From assembly GCA_003550325.1 (NCBI GenBank), contig QKWP01000345.1, forward strand, positions 143,163-207,162: 64,000 nt of DNA, written 5' to 3'. Below are positions 1-11,490 of this stretch, piece by piece. Source of the stretch: Gigaspora rosea. Its lineage: Eukaryota; Glomeromycota; Glomeromycetes; Diversisporales; Gigasporaceae. The position numbers and the translations under genes are program-made. How positions within the stretch are numbered: position 1 is the stretch's first letter; every line of letters starts with the position of its first letter. The notes below the pieces were generated by a model that was given only the letters and a program-made list of their open reading frames with translations, was not told the origin of the DNA and made no database searches.

Positions 1-290
1 AACTTGTCCAATCACTTTCTTACAAAACAATTTTGATGATATCAAACAAAAAAAAAATATTAATAAATATCTCGATGACGATCATTTATCAGAAATATGC
101 ATTGTATGCATTGCTTCAGGTCAACAAAATACATATGTACTCTAGAGCATTATTGAAAATTTGCTTTTATAGACTATTTCCTTTTTTTTTTTGCCACAAT
201 TATCTATAAACTTTATTATGTATTGCGTATTTTTAGGACGAAGAGAATAAATAGCATTTGATATTTTAAAAATGTAGACAAGAAAAACAG

Positions 291-298
291 TATAAAAT
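291..298 (+). promoter_or_regulatory. TATA box of the amine oxidase gene
   Basis: TATAAAAT lies about 67-74 bases upstream of the first ATG at 365, in AT-rich sequence. Position and match suit a fungal core promoter, but TATA-like strings are common here, so this is only a likely assignment. Confidence 0.4.
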
Positions 299-364
299 AT
301 CAATTATTTTCTCGTCCTTTTATCATTCTTTAGAATTACTTAGAATTAATTTACTTCATTCTTC

Positions 365-3300
365 ATGATGTTACCGAGAGCGCATTTTATTCTACTTGCC
401 GTGTTGGTCTACATTTCAACTCTCATCATAATTGCACAATGTAAGGATCTTTAAATTATGGTTTAACATGCTTGTCTAACCCCCCGTTGAACTAAATATT
501 TTCTTTTTTTGCCTTTATAGGTCGTAAGTATTATGCTCATCAGGGGTAAAAAATCTTTATAATCTATTCGCGAGTTTATTAACACACGCATTACATTTCT
601 TGAATGAACAGATAGTAAGATTTTAATAGAATTAATCCTTGAAGCGATACACATTTACACGACTTATTTTTAAGTCATGTGAATTCTGTGTTGGTAAAAT
701 GCCCCTCGAATGAATCAATCACCTGACAAATTTATGATTTGTCAAGCGATTGAACCACGTGACTTTTCGGGGGTTAAGAACTTTCTATTCTGATTATATC
801 TAATAACTTAAAAAATCTAAAACTTTCTATTTTACCAGTTTGTAAGTTAAATTTTATGATTACTATTATTATTTTTTTTTTTTTATAATAAGTTATTTAT
901 GATGTTATTATACAAAATCATAAAGTGGACCCATTAATTGAACGAAGAGAAAGACAAAAGTCTATTAATAATAATAAACAAAAAAGATCTATCAAAAATA
1001 AACGTGACGAAATACGCTCCGCCCATGCAAGGAGCTATTACTATGCTAGACATTTTAAAGGGTATCATTTATTAAAGAATTTTTTAATCGTGTAAAAAGT
1101 TAAAGGTTTTGTTTTTAATGTTAATAATACTTTATTTCATCACTAAATTAGATTCGATGATAAAGAACAAGTAAAACGAACCGATGATAAAGTAAAACGA
1201 ACCGCATCAACGAATCCAAGTAACTTATCCTTGTTTTATAATGTTCAATGTCATTTATAGAGATGGGTTTCATGCGTGCGAATAATTCCGAATCGTGCGC
1301 ATTAATGCACATTCATGCGCGCATTAATACACATGATCGAAAAATGCATTCATGCGCATGATTCATTTATACTTGTCAACAAAACTAATATATATCAATA
1401 TTTGTTAGAAATATGTATTGTTGGTGCAGGAATATCCGGTACTTTATTTATTTTTAATAAAATATTTCATAATTATTTATATAATTAATTTTCACAAACT
1501 TTTTTTTATTGTTCTATAACATTCTAGGACTATTCTCGGCCCTTCTTTTAAAAGAGGCCGGTATTAAGGATGTTACCATCCTTGAGTCTTCTGATCGTGT
1601 TGGAGGACGTGTTTATACTACTTACTTTACTGATGACCCTAATGATGATAAACGTTTATATGGTGAACTTGGCGCAAATAGATTTCCTATTGTTGTAGGC
1701 CATCCTGAACTTTCTCAACAACAATTAGTTTATGATACTATTACTTATTTGAATGAATATAATAAAGTAGATAATCCTGATAGTGTAATGACTCTTATTC
1801 CTTTTACTACTTTCGATAAAAAGTATGTTATTTTATATTTCTATTTATCTTTCTTGTTTTTTTTTTTTGAATATGTGTGAAAAAAAAATACTAATTCTTT
1901 TATATGCTATTTATACAAAAAAGTGCTTTATATTATTTTAATGGAAAAAAAGATGCAAATGGTAGCATAATAACTAAAAGTGTCGCTTTTGGTGGTGCTA
2001 AGCCTGTTGACTTAGGATATCCTGATACAATCCCTGAAAAATTTCTCGAAATGTGGGATGATGCATTAGCTCCTTTTTTTAATTTACTTGATAAAAATTT
2101 CACAAATGGAATTGAAGCTTTAAAACATTATGACAAATATTCTGCTTACACTTATCTAAAAGAAATCTATTTTCCATCAAAATTACCTCAATCCATGGCT
2201 CCTTACGATGAAGTAATGAAAGCAATTGAAATGAATGTTCTAGGAACAGGTATGTAGGTTTATATTAATTTTATTTACTTATTTTCTCATTTTTATAATT
2301 AATTACATAATTTTGAATTAATTCTAGGCATTTTTACTAGTTATGGTTTCGTTGACCTTGCCCTTAATGAATACGCTTTTGGTAGTCCTACCCTTAATAT
2401 AAGTTGGAAAACTATTGATAAGGGAATGCAACGATTTCCTAATGCTTTCTTACCATTGATTGAGAAAGAAAAGTTTAATTTAAATTATAATAGTGAGGTT
2501 TATAAGTTAGAAGCGGGTGCTAATGAAACTGTTAAAGTATTTTGGAAGAGTGGTTCTAAAACTTATTCTGACGTCTTTGATAGAGTAATTGTTACTGCCC
2601 CTTTGGGTAACATTTATCATTGGGATCTTCCTAAAGGTAATTATTATTATTATTATTTTTATTGAAAAAAATTTTGTTTAAAAAAAATAATACTGTATTT
2701 CCAACTAATTTACATCTTCAATATTTTACATCTTTAAAAATTTTCTACAATTACATTTTTTACTTTCTTTACCTAATTAATTACATCTTTAATATTTTTC
2801 ACTTAATTAATAGCATTCACATATACTAAAAAACGTGCACTTCGAGAACTTACTTGTTTAAATGCTGCAAGAGTATTTCTTCAATTCAAATCTCGTTTCT
2901 GGGAAGATTCTCCTCTTGTAACTGGTGCTCCTAACACGACTACTAATCTTGGAATTTTCGGTGGTGCTTCTTCTACTGATCTTCCTATTAGATTCGTTGT
3001 TTACCCATCTCATTATAAAGGTCTACCTAAAAATAGCCCTGCACTTCTATTAGCTTCTTATGTATGGGACAGTAGTGCTCTGAAATTTGATCCTTACACA
3101 CCTGATGAATATTTTGATCTCGCATTAAAGGATATAGTAACTCTTCATGGTGATATCGCAAAAACTGAATGGTTTTCGGGTTCTGATAATAATATAGCTT
3201 TTAATTGGGCAAAATATAAACATTCTATTGGTGGTGCTTTTACCATGTTCACAGCTGGACAAATAGATGATTTATTAGGTGCATTGATGAGACCCGAAAT

Positions 3301-3490
3301 TTCTGTTCATTTTGCTGGTGAACATACTGATATACAATTTGGTTGGATGGTTGGTGCTCTTAATTCTGGTGTTAGAGTTGTTAAAGAAATATTAGAAGCA
3401 AATGGTTTGAATAATCAATGGGCAAAATTAAAAGATTCGGCTTTGTTAAAATATTGGATTGAACAACATGATTTTAAAGGATATCATTAA
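365..3490 (+). CDS. Secreted FAD-dependent amine oxidase, multi-exon
   Basis: Probable exons are 365-440, 926-1061 (or 893-1061), 1152-1219, 1409-1438, 1528-1822, 1924-2249, 2328-2636 and 2814-3490. All junctions are GT-AG and keep frame, giving about 638 residues (649 with the longer exon 2). The first 25 residues (MMLPRAHFILLAVLVYISTL...) form a signal peptide. A basic linker follows, with KR pairs in EQVKR and DDKVKR that suit Kex2 cleavage. The Rossmann motif ICIVGAGISG is split across the 1439-1527 intron and continues as LESSDRVGGRVYT. The C terminus has the family's FAD signature FAGEHTDIQFGWMVGALNSG. The family (monoamine, polyamine and L-amino-acid oxidases) oxidises amines to imine/aldehyde plus hydrogen peroxide; the substrate cannot be told. 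No stop or frameshift appears in the exons. The core from 1409 is near certain. The two upstream exons are less so, because the first intron (about 485 bases) is unusually long. Confidence 0.85.
1257..1372 (+). repeat. CATGCGCAT-rich hAT-terminus-like repeat in an intron
   Basis: Within the amine oxidase intron 1220-1408, TAGAGATGGGTTTCATGCGTG is followed by repeated CATGCGCAT, GTGCGCATTAATGCAC and CATTCATGCGC words. A second copy with the same opening (TAGAGATGGGTATCATGCG) lies at 47246. TAGAGATGGG resembles hAT inverted-terminus openings, but no matching right end was found near either copy, so both may be fragments. Confidence 0.45.
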
Positions 3491-4397
3491 AAAAAAAAGA
3501 TGTATATATGTTTAAAAAGAGATTTATTATATTATAGTTAATAAAATTTTGTTTTATAGTCATTATTGATGTAATTTATTTCAAATTACAGTATATCGTT
3601 TATTGTTATCCCTTAAACCGTCCATTTTAGCAGGCAAATTTGCCTGCTAAATTTGCCTGCTAAATTTATAAAATTTATTTTTATTAAAAATTAAGTTATT
3701 TTAAAAATAGTTTTTAAGCATTAATTATGAATATAAATTATATTTTAATAATTTTAATTATTATATTTTTACAGAAAAAATTTAGGTTGACTATTAAGTT
3801 TAAATTTTCAATAACTTTTGATTTTTTAAAGATTTTTATTTTTGACTATTGACAAACTTTTAAAAATTCTAAGAATATGTACCCAATAATTTTGATACAA
3901 ATTATAGATTAAGTTATTATAAACAGCTTTAATAATAAAGTTTTAGGATTTTATAATTAAAATTTTAACTTTAATTAACAGAAAAACTTTTTTCCTCTTT
4001 AGAAGCATATAAAAATGAAAGCTTAAAAAATTTTATAGTAAAATTAAAGAATTGGCTATATTTAAACTGATATTTCTTTTATATATATGAATATATATAT
4101 AATTAAATTTTAAATAATATCAATTAATAGCACATATTTAAACTCTTTCTAACAATTCCTCATACCAAACTTTCTAAAAAAAACAAACTTATAAAAAACT
4201 CTATAGTTAATATATCAAAACATAACAAAACTTCACCAAGCAGTTGTTTGATACAAAGTCCATTTACTAGATGTTTTGCACCTAAAATAGAGATAAAAAA
4301 GACTAGCAGACTTTTAAGTGAGGTACTTTGGTAGGCTTTCATACTATTAGCAAAGACATACTAGTGAAACTTTGGAGCTTTGTCAAGTTCTGTAAAT
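3491..4397. other. AT-rich non-coding stretch with one palindrome
   Basis: No gene is seen. At about 3612-3664 the sequence has CTTAAACCGTCCA followed by two GCAGGCAAATTTGCCTGC-type palindromic words. A diverged inverse counterpart (GTCTGCTGGACAGTTAAG) lies at about 14578-14596. The rest is AT-rich without recognisable structure. Confidence 0.5.
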
Positions 4398-4613
4398 ATG
4401 AAAATAGAAGTAGATGCTTGGTTAAATATGTTATTCTATACAGTATAACTATTACAACTACTTTTATTTGGTACTTTTGCTATAGTGCTCCTTTGGGCTT
4501 TTCAAAATTTTGACAAAGTAGACATTCCAGTTTATCACTTCCAAAAGACTAGCAGTGTTTATTTCTTTCTAATTGGAGATGTGCTTACCAAAGTTGAATC
4601 AAGTCACAAGTAA
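4398..4613 (+). pseudogene. Decayed coding remnant, unknown family
   Basis: One frame reads MKIEVDAWLNMLFYTV, a stop, then LLQLLLFGTFAIVLLWAFQNF and DKVDIPVYHFQKTSSVYFFL, ending GDVLTKVESSHK and TAA at 4611-4613. The mixed composition (D, K, E, W, H, Q) is unlike the F/I/N/K bias of random translation here, which suggests former coding sequence with one in-frame stop at about 4446. I do not recognise the family; a transposase or other element-borne protein is a guess from context. It lies just left of a hAT element and could be the end of a gene whose upstream part has decayed. Confidence 0.3.
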
Positions 4614-4813
4614 GTTTCAAGTGTTATAAAATGTCACGGCTGATGCTAAAGCTCAGGGGTCTCGATTGGAAACTATAAGCCCTGCTAAAATCCACATATA
4701 CTCTATAAATATAAAATCTACACCCAAACCCTATCTAACCCTATAAGACAAAAGCGAAAAAAACATCCAAAAAAAAGTTAAAATTTTATATCAAAATAGG
4801 TTAAAGCTTCAGC

Positions 4814-6044
4814 TAGGGTTCCTACAAACCCGGATCAAATCAAACTTTAGGTCAGATTTGGGTTTGATTTGATTTGAAATCAAACTCAAACCCAAACTAT
4901 AATTAAAAAAATTATTTGAGTTTGATTTGAAGCAAACTTTTTAGTTAAATTTGAGTTTGGTTTGAATTTGAGTTTGAAGTTTGCAAACTAGTTTGAGTTT
5001 GAATAATATAAATATGTTTTTATATTTTAATTGATAATCCGCCTATCAACTAGAGAGTGATCCTATAGGCGAAATGTGGCCTGCTTCCATCTACAATTTT
5101 TTTTCTTACTAAGTTAATGATACATTTCCACTAATTGAAAGTTGTAGAGCTCGTCGAGACGCATCTAACGGTGGTTAGATCATACAAATCAGCCCAGTGG
5201 ATGGCAGGATATCGTCAAAAAATGATTGGCCGACTATATAAAAATCCGTATAAAAATCATTATAGGCAAAATGTGACGTGCTTCCATCTAAAACTTTTTT
5301 CTTACTAAGTTAACGATACATGCCCACTAATTAAAAGTTGTAGAGCTCGTCGTGACGCATCTAAAGGTGGTTATATCATCAAAATCGGCCTGGTGGATGG
5401 CGAGATATCGTCGAAAAACGATTGGCCGACTATATAAACAAACCATTGTTTACATAAGAGATTTTATATAATCGACCAATCGTTTTTCAACGATATCTCG
5501 CCATCCACTAGGCTAATTTGGATGATCTAACTACTGTTAGATGCGTCTCGACGAGCTCTACAACTTTCAATTAGTGGACATGTATCGTTAACTTAGTAAG
5601 AAAAAAAGTTTTGATAGAAGCACGTTACATTTCGCCTATAGTGATTTTCATATGAAATCTCCGTCACGGATTTTTATATAGTCGGCCAATCGTTTTCGAC
5701 GATATCTCGCCATCCACTGGGCCGATTTGGATGATCTAACCACCATTGGATGCGTCTTGACAAGCTCTACAACTTTTAATTAGTCGATAAGTACAATTAA
5801 CTTAGTAAGAAAAAATTTTAAAATATAAAAATTTATTTATGTTATTCAAACTCAAACTAGTTTGCAAACTTCAACTCAAACTCAAATCAAACTTAGTATA
5901 GTATTTGGGTTTGGTTTGAATTTGATTATTTTTTATTTGAATTTGGGTTTGATCTCAAACTTTATAAAACTTATAGTTTGAGTTTGATTTGATTTGGGGT
6001 TTGATCAAACTTAAATCAAACCCGGATCAAACTTCGGAACCCTA
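4814..6044. mobile_element. hAT-type fold-back element, 1.23 kb, non-autonomous
   Basis: Ends are TAGGGTTCC (left) and GGAACCCTA (right), directly flanked by an exact 8-bp duplication GCTTCAGC at 4806-4813 and 6045-6052. TAGGG termini and 8-bp duplications are typical of the hAT superfamily. Subterminal zones are runs of TTTGAGTTTGATTTGA and its complement. The interior holds four copies of a unit of about 180 bases: two direct (about 5060-5240 and 5262-5440), then two inverted (about 5466-5650 and 5675-5830). Each carries TAGTAAGAAAAAAAGTTTT, GAGCTCGTCGAGACGCATCT and GATATCGTCGAAAAACGATT. No transposase ORF is present, so it would need a hAT transposase from elsewhere. Confidence 0.85.
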
Positions 6045-7289
6045 GCTTCAGCATCAGCCAACTTCAACATTGCTGTGACATAAAATAAACAAGTACTTAT
6101 GAAGTGTTTTAGAAAAAAATTTAATTTAAAATTTCTTTCTAGAACATTCTATTAACATAGTTGTACTTTTCCTTTTCTTTTTTTTTATTTGCTTTCCTTT
6201 CCACCTTTTTTTACTTTTTGTTTTATGTATATATAATACTTTAGCAAAAATAGCTCTTTTTACAGTATTATATAATTTTTATAGTATAGCATATATTAGT
6301 AGGACCCCAGACATCTCTCATATAGATCATAACTGATCTGCATGAATTTAGACGTTTTTGCTACCCCTAAAATCAAGTAAATTTGCTAAAAGTTGGATTA
6401 TTATATATAAATTTTATAGTAATTTGCTAAAAACTAAATTAAAACATCTAGCCTCAGGTAAATAAATATAGTGCAATTAATAAAAATCTGTGCAAATCTG
6501 CAATCCTGCTAATGGCTATTAAAGAATTTTTTGCACAGATCTTTAACAATTCAATAATCTGCGCATAATAAATGCTGGCTAATTGCTCATATATTAAAAC
6601 AATAAATTCGAATATTATATATTTTAACAATTTAATTTATTACAAAATACAAAAAAAAAATTAAAAAGAAAAAATACAAAAAATAAATACAATTACAACA
6701 TAAACCTGATTCCAACTATTGTGCTACATCCCAACTATTGTACCATGTCCCAATATCACACCATGTCCCAATCATCATAGTAAATCCCATACTAACTATT
6801 ATGCTATACTGAAACGCCGTTGAGATACCGTTGTGGAGGGCAAGACTATCGGGTTAGATAATAATTACAACTAACAATACCACTAACTATCCAAACAAAT
6901 GTCCTATAAGCACGCAAGACTCTAGTTTCTCGAATTGGCAGGCAGAAAGAGGCGTGGTTGATTTGGTCTGGGTCTCGAAGGTCTTGTGGGTCTTGCTACG
7001 GCTTGGATAAACGAAGATAAGTATCTCTTATATTTCTTCTATATGTCCTTGGTTGGTGGTCCTAAATCTACTCTACTTATATAAATCTTTCTTATTTATT
7101 GCAGGGTACCAAATTAATGGGTTAAATATAATTAACAATTGGCAGGCCGATATTGATGCAGGTGATTAATCAATCAATATCGGAGATTGATTGTTTGATA
7201 TATCAGGTAATCAAAAGGGGTTAAATCGATGGTCAGGTGATGCAATGATGTCATGTGATCACGTGATTACTATCGGCATAAGGGGGTTA

Positions 7290-7657
7290 TTAGTTTATGA
7301 ACTATAACAGTTTATTAATTCAAGGGATATTGGGGTAACTACTAGAGCTAACACTTCTACTCTTATTTCGAAGGTTATCACTCTACAACGTTAAACTATA
7401 ACTCTTCACTGAGTTACTCGAATTCGAACTCTTTCTGAGTTATACTCCTTCTGAGTTATCTTTATTGAAGCACAAAAAGGAGGGTCTTATATACTTTTTA
7501 ACCTCTTAATAAATACATTGTTTTTAGACTATCTATACTAACTCTATTGAATCTTTCTTTATCGTATGATTTCATGACCTCATTTCTTTGAGGCGGAAAG
7601 TAGAGGCAGCTTTTCCAAGCCTTGAGGCGTAAGTGTTGGAGAAAACATCTTTGCCTT
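7290..7657 (-). mobile_element. LTR-like promoter remnant
   Basis: On the - strand the segment has GTATATAAGACCC (TATA box at 7495-7488), then CTTCAATAAAGATA (AATAAA at 7466-7461), the core layout of a long terminal repeat. The same TATA plus CTTCAATAAAGATA pair occurs in the better-defined LTR-like insertion at 52869-53456. A TGTTAAGG start near 7657 and a GGTATC-containing, primer-site-like string near 6850 are suggestive only. No target duplication or retrotransposon ORF was found; boundaries are uncertain. Confidence 0.35.
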
Positions 7658-8139
7658 AACACTATAATTCCACCTTCACTTCACTGTTAACCCACCGTGT
7701 GTCTATACTATAACGTGAACAAAACTATAACTAGGCTAAGTACATTGTTTACAAATAGGGGTATAAACAAACATTGACAGCTAAATGCCAAGGGCATAAA
7801 CTAGTTTCATCTACGTGGGCTAAGCTAACATGTGTGAATCTATTATTTACTAAAGGGGAAATAAACAAACATGAGCAGCGAAATACCAAGGGCACAAACT
7901 GGATTGTAGCTCTGGCTTGCGCAGTTACCATGTGCTAATGCCAGAAATCACTGTGGTATTACCTGGGGCTATGCTAACCTTTCATGACCGTGGCGTGATT
8001 TCAGAAGAAATCATACGATCATACAATATAACTATCGGGAGAATCTTCTGGATAACCAAATAATTGAAAAAACTTGAGGCGTAGCCCATCATACCATACA
8101 AACTCTGTACAAATGTATCAAACACAATGCGAAAAAAAT

Positions 8140-8460
8140 GGACACCAACGACAAACATATTAAAAAGCATGTCCTATCTCGAACCTGAAAAGTATTAGTA
8201 CTAAAAAACTAAAAGAAAAAAAAAGAAATGAATACTTAGCTGTACATAGCTAAGAAACACAATGCCCAAGATAATGCACCAGCGACAAAAAAAAAATATC
8301 AAATAAAGAAACAAGAAACACCAATTAGATGGCACCAACGACAAAAAGGAAAGTACTGAACTGAAAGACACCAATGATGAAAAAACCAGATCACTATAAA
8401 CACCAAATTGGATGGCAACAGCGACAGGAAGAAATTACAACACTAATGACATAATAACCA
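8140..8460. repeat. Degenerate ACACCAACGACAAA repeats
   Basis: At least six imperfect copies occur at irregular spacing (GACACCAACGACAAA, GCACCAGCGACAAA, GGCACCAACGACAAA, GACACCAATGATGAA, GGCAACAGCGACAGG and similar), interleaved with A-rich sequence. A similar word, CGACACCAGCGACGA, occurs at 42683-42700. Confidence 0.55.
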
Positions 8461-8543
8461 TGTTACAAACCTGAATTTGCGATATATGCATTTTCTACAT
8501 AATCCTATAAGATATTACCACTATGCAAATCTTTATGAACGTA

Positions 8544-9898
8544 CAGTGCCCGGAAGTGGATCACCGGAAATTTTATATGTAATACATAGGGGTTGAATTT
8601 ATATGCGATCTTTATTTATTGTATTTTATTAATATAATTACATTAATTATATAAAATAAAAATTATCATTTTAGAATTATATTCTAAAAAAAAAACCCCC
8701 CCGCAAGTTTTAATATTTCGAATGCCATCCCTTGGCTTTATAAACCGCCATCGTTCGACCTTGCATACTATAGATTAGTGAATGAAGATATTCAATTGAA
8801 ATCTTATTCCATTCTTCTGTTATATATTTAACTAATTCTTCTCGCTTTTCAGGCATTGGTCTTTTGTTACGCACCGCCGAATCAAGATGTTCCCAAAGAT
8901 TTTCAATAGGATTTAGGTCAGGACTATAGGGCGCCCAATCTAACACGTTAAAGTCATGCGATTTCATCCACCATTCTGAATATTCGGACGTATGGACAGA
9001 AGCCAAATCTTGCTGGAATATTAATTCTATCTCATTTGGATATTTTTCTAACAAAGAATTTGCCCAAGGAATAAAATGGTTCGCGAGTACATTAATATAA
9101 CTATCCGAATTCATATTACCTTTTACTTCAACCAACGGTCCAACGCCCCACCAAGAAAAACATCCCCAAAACATTACGGAGCCACCACCAAACTTCACAG
9201 TTGGATTTACACATTCTTTGTGATATTTTTCATTAACTCGACGCCAAGTTCTTGCACGACCGTCCGATTTGTGAAGACAAAATCTTGACTCGTCAGAAAA
9301 AATGACCATTTGCCATTCGTTGGCCCATTTTAAATGCTCACGACACCACTTTTTTCGTACCTGTGCTTTTCTTTCGTTCAAAAAAGGTTTTTTACAGGCT
9401 ACACAGTTTTTCCAACCTAAGTCATAGAGATACTTTCGGGTGCTTCTGTCAGTAAGTGTTGTTCCGAGTTGAAGATTTAGCTCATTAGTGATGACGGCCA
9501 GTGGTGCTCCACGATTCGTATTTGCAATACAGACTAAAGCGCGTTTATCACGCTCAGAAAGAACTTCGTGGGGGCCAGGGCGTTTGTTTGGGTGTTCGGA
9601 ACCTGTTTCTTCATACCGTTTAACAGTGTCATACACCGTTGACTTCGGGAAACTGAGAGCTTGGGCAATATGAAGTGGCTTAAAACCACACAGGTAAGCG
9701 CCGATAATACAGCTTCGTTGATCTTAACTGAGCTCTTTGCGGGGGTTTTTTTTTCTCATAAAAAAAAAAATAGTTGTACTTTTCAAAAAAAAAACAAATT
9801 ACGTGCAACGAATATGTATATAAAAAAAAATCGACAAAAAAAGATTATCGTATTATATCTTACCTATAAAATTTCCGGTGATCCACTTCCGGGCACTG
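8544..9898. mobile_element. Tc1-like (DD34E) DNA transposon, 1355 bp
   Basis: Inverted repeats begin CAGTGCCCGGAAGTGGATCA (left) and end with the complement CCACTTCCGGGCACTG (right), about 30 bases and nearly perfect. Both ends abut TA (8542-8543 and 9899-9900), the Tc1/mariner target. It holds one - strand transposase frame. The near-identical repeats suggest fairly recent insertion, but the transposase has an early stop, so this copy is probably not autonomous. It sits inside the 6301-14222 element. Confidence 0.93.
8710..9759 (-). pseudogene. Tc1-like transposase with one premature stop
   Basis: The likely original start is the ATG at 9759-9757, giving MRKKNPRKELS and then TAA (9726-9724). 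The same frame continues DQRSCIIGAYLCGFKPLHIAQ and runs 338 more codons to 8710. The intact part from the internal Met at 9636 is 308 residues. The N-terminal helix-turn-helix region is cut by the stop. The catalytic triad is intact: D115 in FSDES, D210 in FQQDLASVHTS and E245 in YSPDLNPIENLWEHL, with 34 residues between the last two (DD34E). FQQDLASVH departs from the usual QQDNAPVH at the residues after the aspartate, which may also reduce activity. Translation from the internal Met would lack part of the DNA-binding domain. Confidence 0.88.
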
Positions 9899-10179
9899 TA
9901 TCTTGTAGAATGTATTGCTGTGAGATCATAGACTATGCATTGTATCAGTTTTAGATTTTTATCCCAATTTGAGTTACAGAATTAAAATTTTGTCATAACG
10001 AAAACCACTACCAACAACGAATAGACAATCTGAAGCAAAAAAAAACAAGAATAAATATTAATTAGTACAAATTAGTAAAATAATAAAAAAAAAAGTAAAA
10101 AAAAAATCGAATTTACTTATCTTTACTGTATAACCTGATCATCGCCACTTATTTCAGTATTTAAATTATACTTGTTGTA

Positions 10180-11484
10180 CGTGGGCTGTATGAAAAGTCT
10201 TGTCAGTGAGATCAGATCTCTGTGCAGATCATAGCTATAAATGAATAATTAATAGATTCATAAGCATAACTTCTTATGAATTACTTTATTGAGTCTAATA
10301 TAATATTATATAATAAAATTGGAAAATTTTTTTTTTAAAATTTGTCCTCTAAAAATATTGAAATAAAAATGAGTCGACAATATCAACATTATTATACTCT
10401 TATTCGATGGAAAAACAATAAAACATCAACAGAAATTCATGCCAAACTAGTAATTGGTGAAGGATATTAGGCAGTATCATTACGTACTATTAATCACTAG
10501 ATTGCTGCATTTCAAGCCGGTGATGAGGATGTTGAAGATAAGCCTCGTTCTGGGCATTCTCATGAAGTCACCACACCAGAAACTATTGCTAGAGTTAAGG
10601 AATTGGTTTCTGATGACCCTTGTATTACTATTAGAGGATTGTCTGACCTTGTAGGTATCTCTCTTGAATGAGTTAATTATATTCTTAATAAAGGCTCAAT
10701 ATGAAAAAAGTTTGTGCAAAATGGGTTCCATATAAGTTAAGTGAAACAAAATAAGCAAAAACGAGTTAGAATTTCTAAAGAACTTTTAGAAATTTTAAAA
10801 AATGATTACCAAAATATAATTACGGGTGATGAATTATAGATGTATTTTTTCACTATTTCAAACAAAGAAGGCAATAAACAGTGGGTCAAATTTGGAGAAA
10901 ATAGGCCACAAATTGCTAGAACTGCTAAAAATAGTAAAAGCATATGTTCTGTATGTTCTTTGCTGCGGATGGTATAGTAGCTAGTAAAGTGGTTCCTGAA
11001 GGTACTAATGTTAATAGTAGGTTCTATGCTAACACTGTATTATCTGAGGTGTTTAATAATTTTATAAAAAAAAGTGATAGACATATAGTAAGAGATGTTT
11101 TGTTGTATCATGATAATGCTGCGCCACACAGGGCAGATGTAGTTACTTATTATTTGAAGGAAAAACGTATTAAATTAATGCCTTATCCACCTTATAGTCC
11201 AGACCTAGCACCATATGACTTTTATTTGTTACCATAAATTAAAGATGAATTAGCTGGTCGATATTTTGAACGTGTTAAAAATCTTGCAAGAGCTATAAAA
11301 ACAATTACAGATAATATCTGTATGGATGAATATGATAGATGCTTTAAAAATTGGCAAACCTGGCTTAAAACTTGTATAGATTTTAATAGAGAGTTTTTGA
11401 GGGAATGCATTAATTTGTTATTCAAATGTATTATTAAATTTTGGAAATAAATACTTACTAACAAGACTTATTATTCACCCAATG
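10180..11484. mobile_element. mariner (DD34D) element, 1305 bp, decayed
   Basis: The left end CGTGGGCTGTATGAAAAGTC matches the inverse of the right end (GACTTATTATTCACCCAATG), imperfectly over about 30 bases. TA lies just outside both ends (10178-10179 and 11485-11486). Its 1.3-kb length is standard for mariner. It contains a + strand transposase pseudogene and is clearly older than the Tc1-like copy 280 bases away. Confidence 0.85.
10369..11450 (+). pseudogene. mariner transposase, broken by stops and a frameshift
   Basis: The frame from ATG 10369 reads MSRQYQHYYTLIRWKNNKTS..., resembling the mariner/SETMAR N-terminal domain, and continues with IAAFQAGDEDVEDKPRSGH. Six in-frame stops fall between 10470 and 10840. 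After a frameshift near 10950 the C-terminal catalytic part continues (YHDNAAPHRA, then YSPDLAPYDFYLLP), with one more stop at 11235-11237 before the end at 11450. The triad is D in ITGDEL, D in YHDN and D in PYDF, with 34 residues between the last two, as in mariner. Several stops fall where the family has Trp (for example after GDEL), pointing to TGG-to-TAG/TGA transitions. It cannot make an active enzyme. Confidence 0.88.
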
Positions 11485-11490
11485 TACTAC

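Noticed and set aside
521-545. A 25-base exon (CRKYYAHQG) in the amine oxidase gene
   Set aside because: Including it shifts the frame of the following exon into a stop, unless another unseen exon restores phase; leaving it out gives a continuous frame.
9076-9954. + strand frames of 61-97 residues across the Tc1-like element
   Set aside because: They are antisense to the transposase or cover its terminal repeat and A-rich leader.
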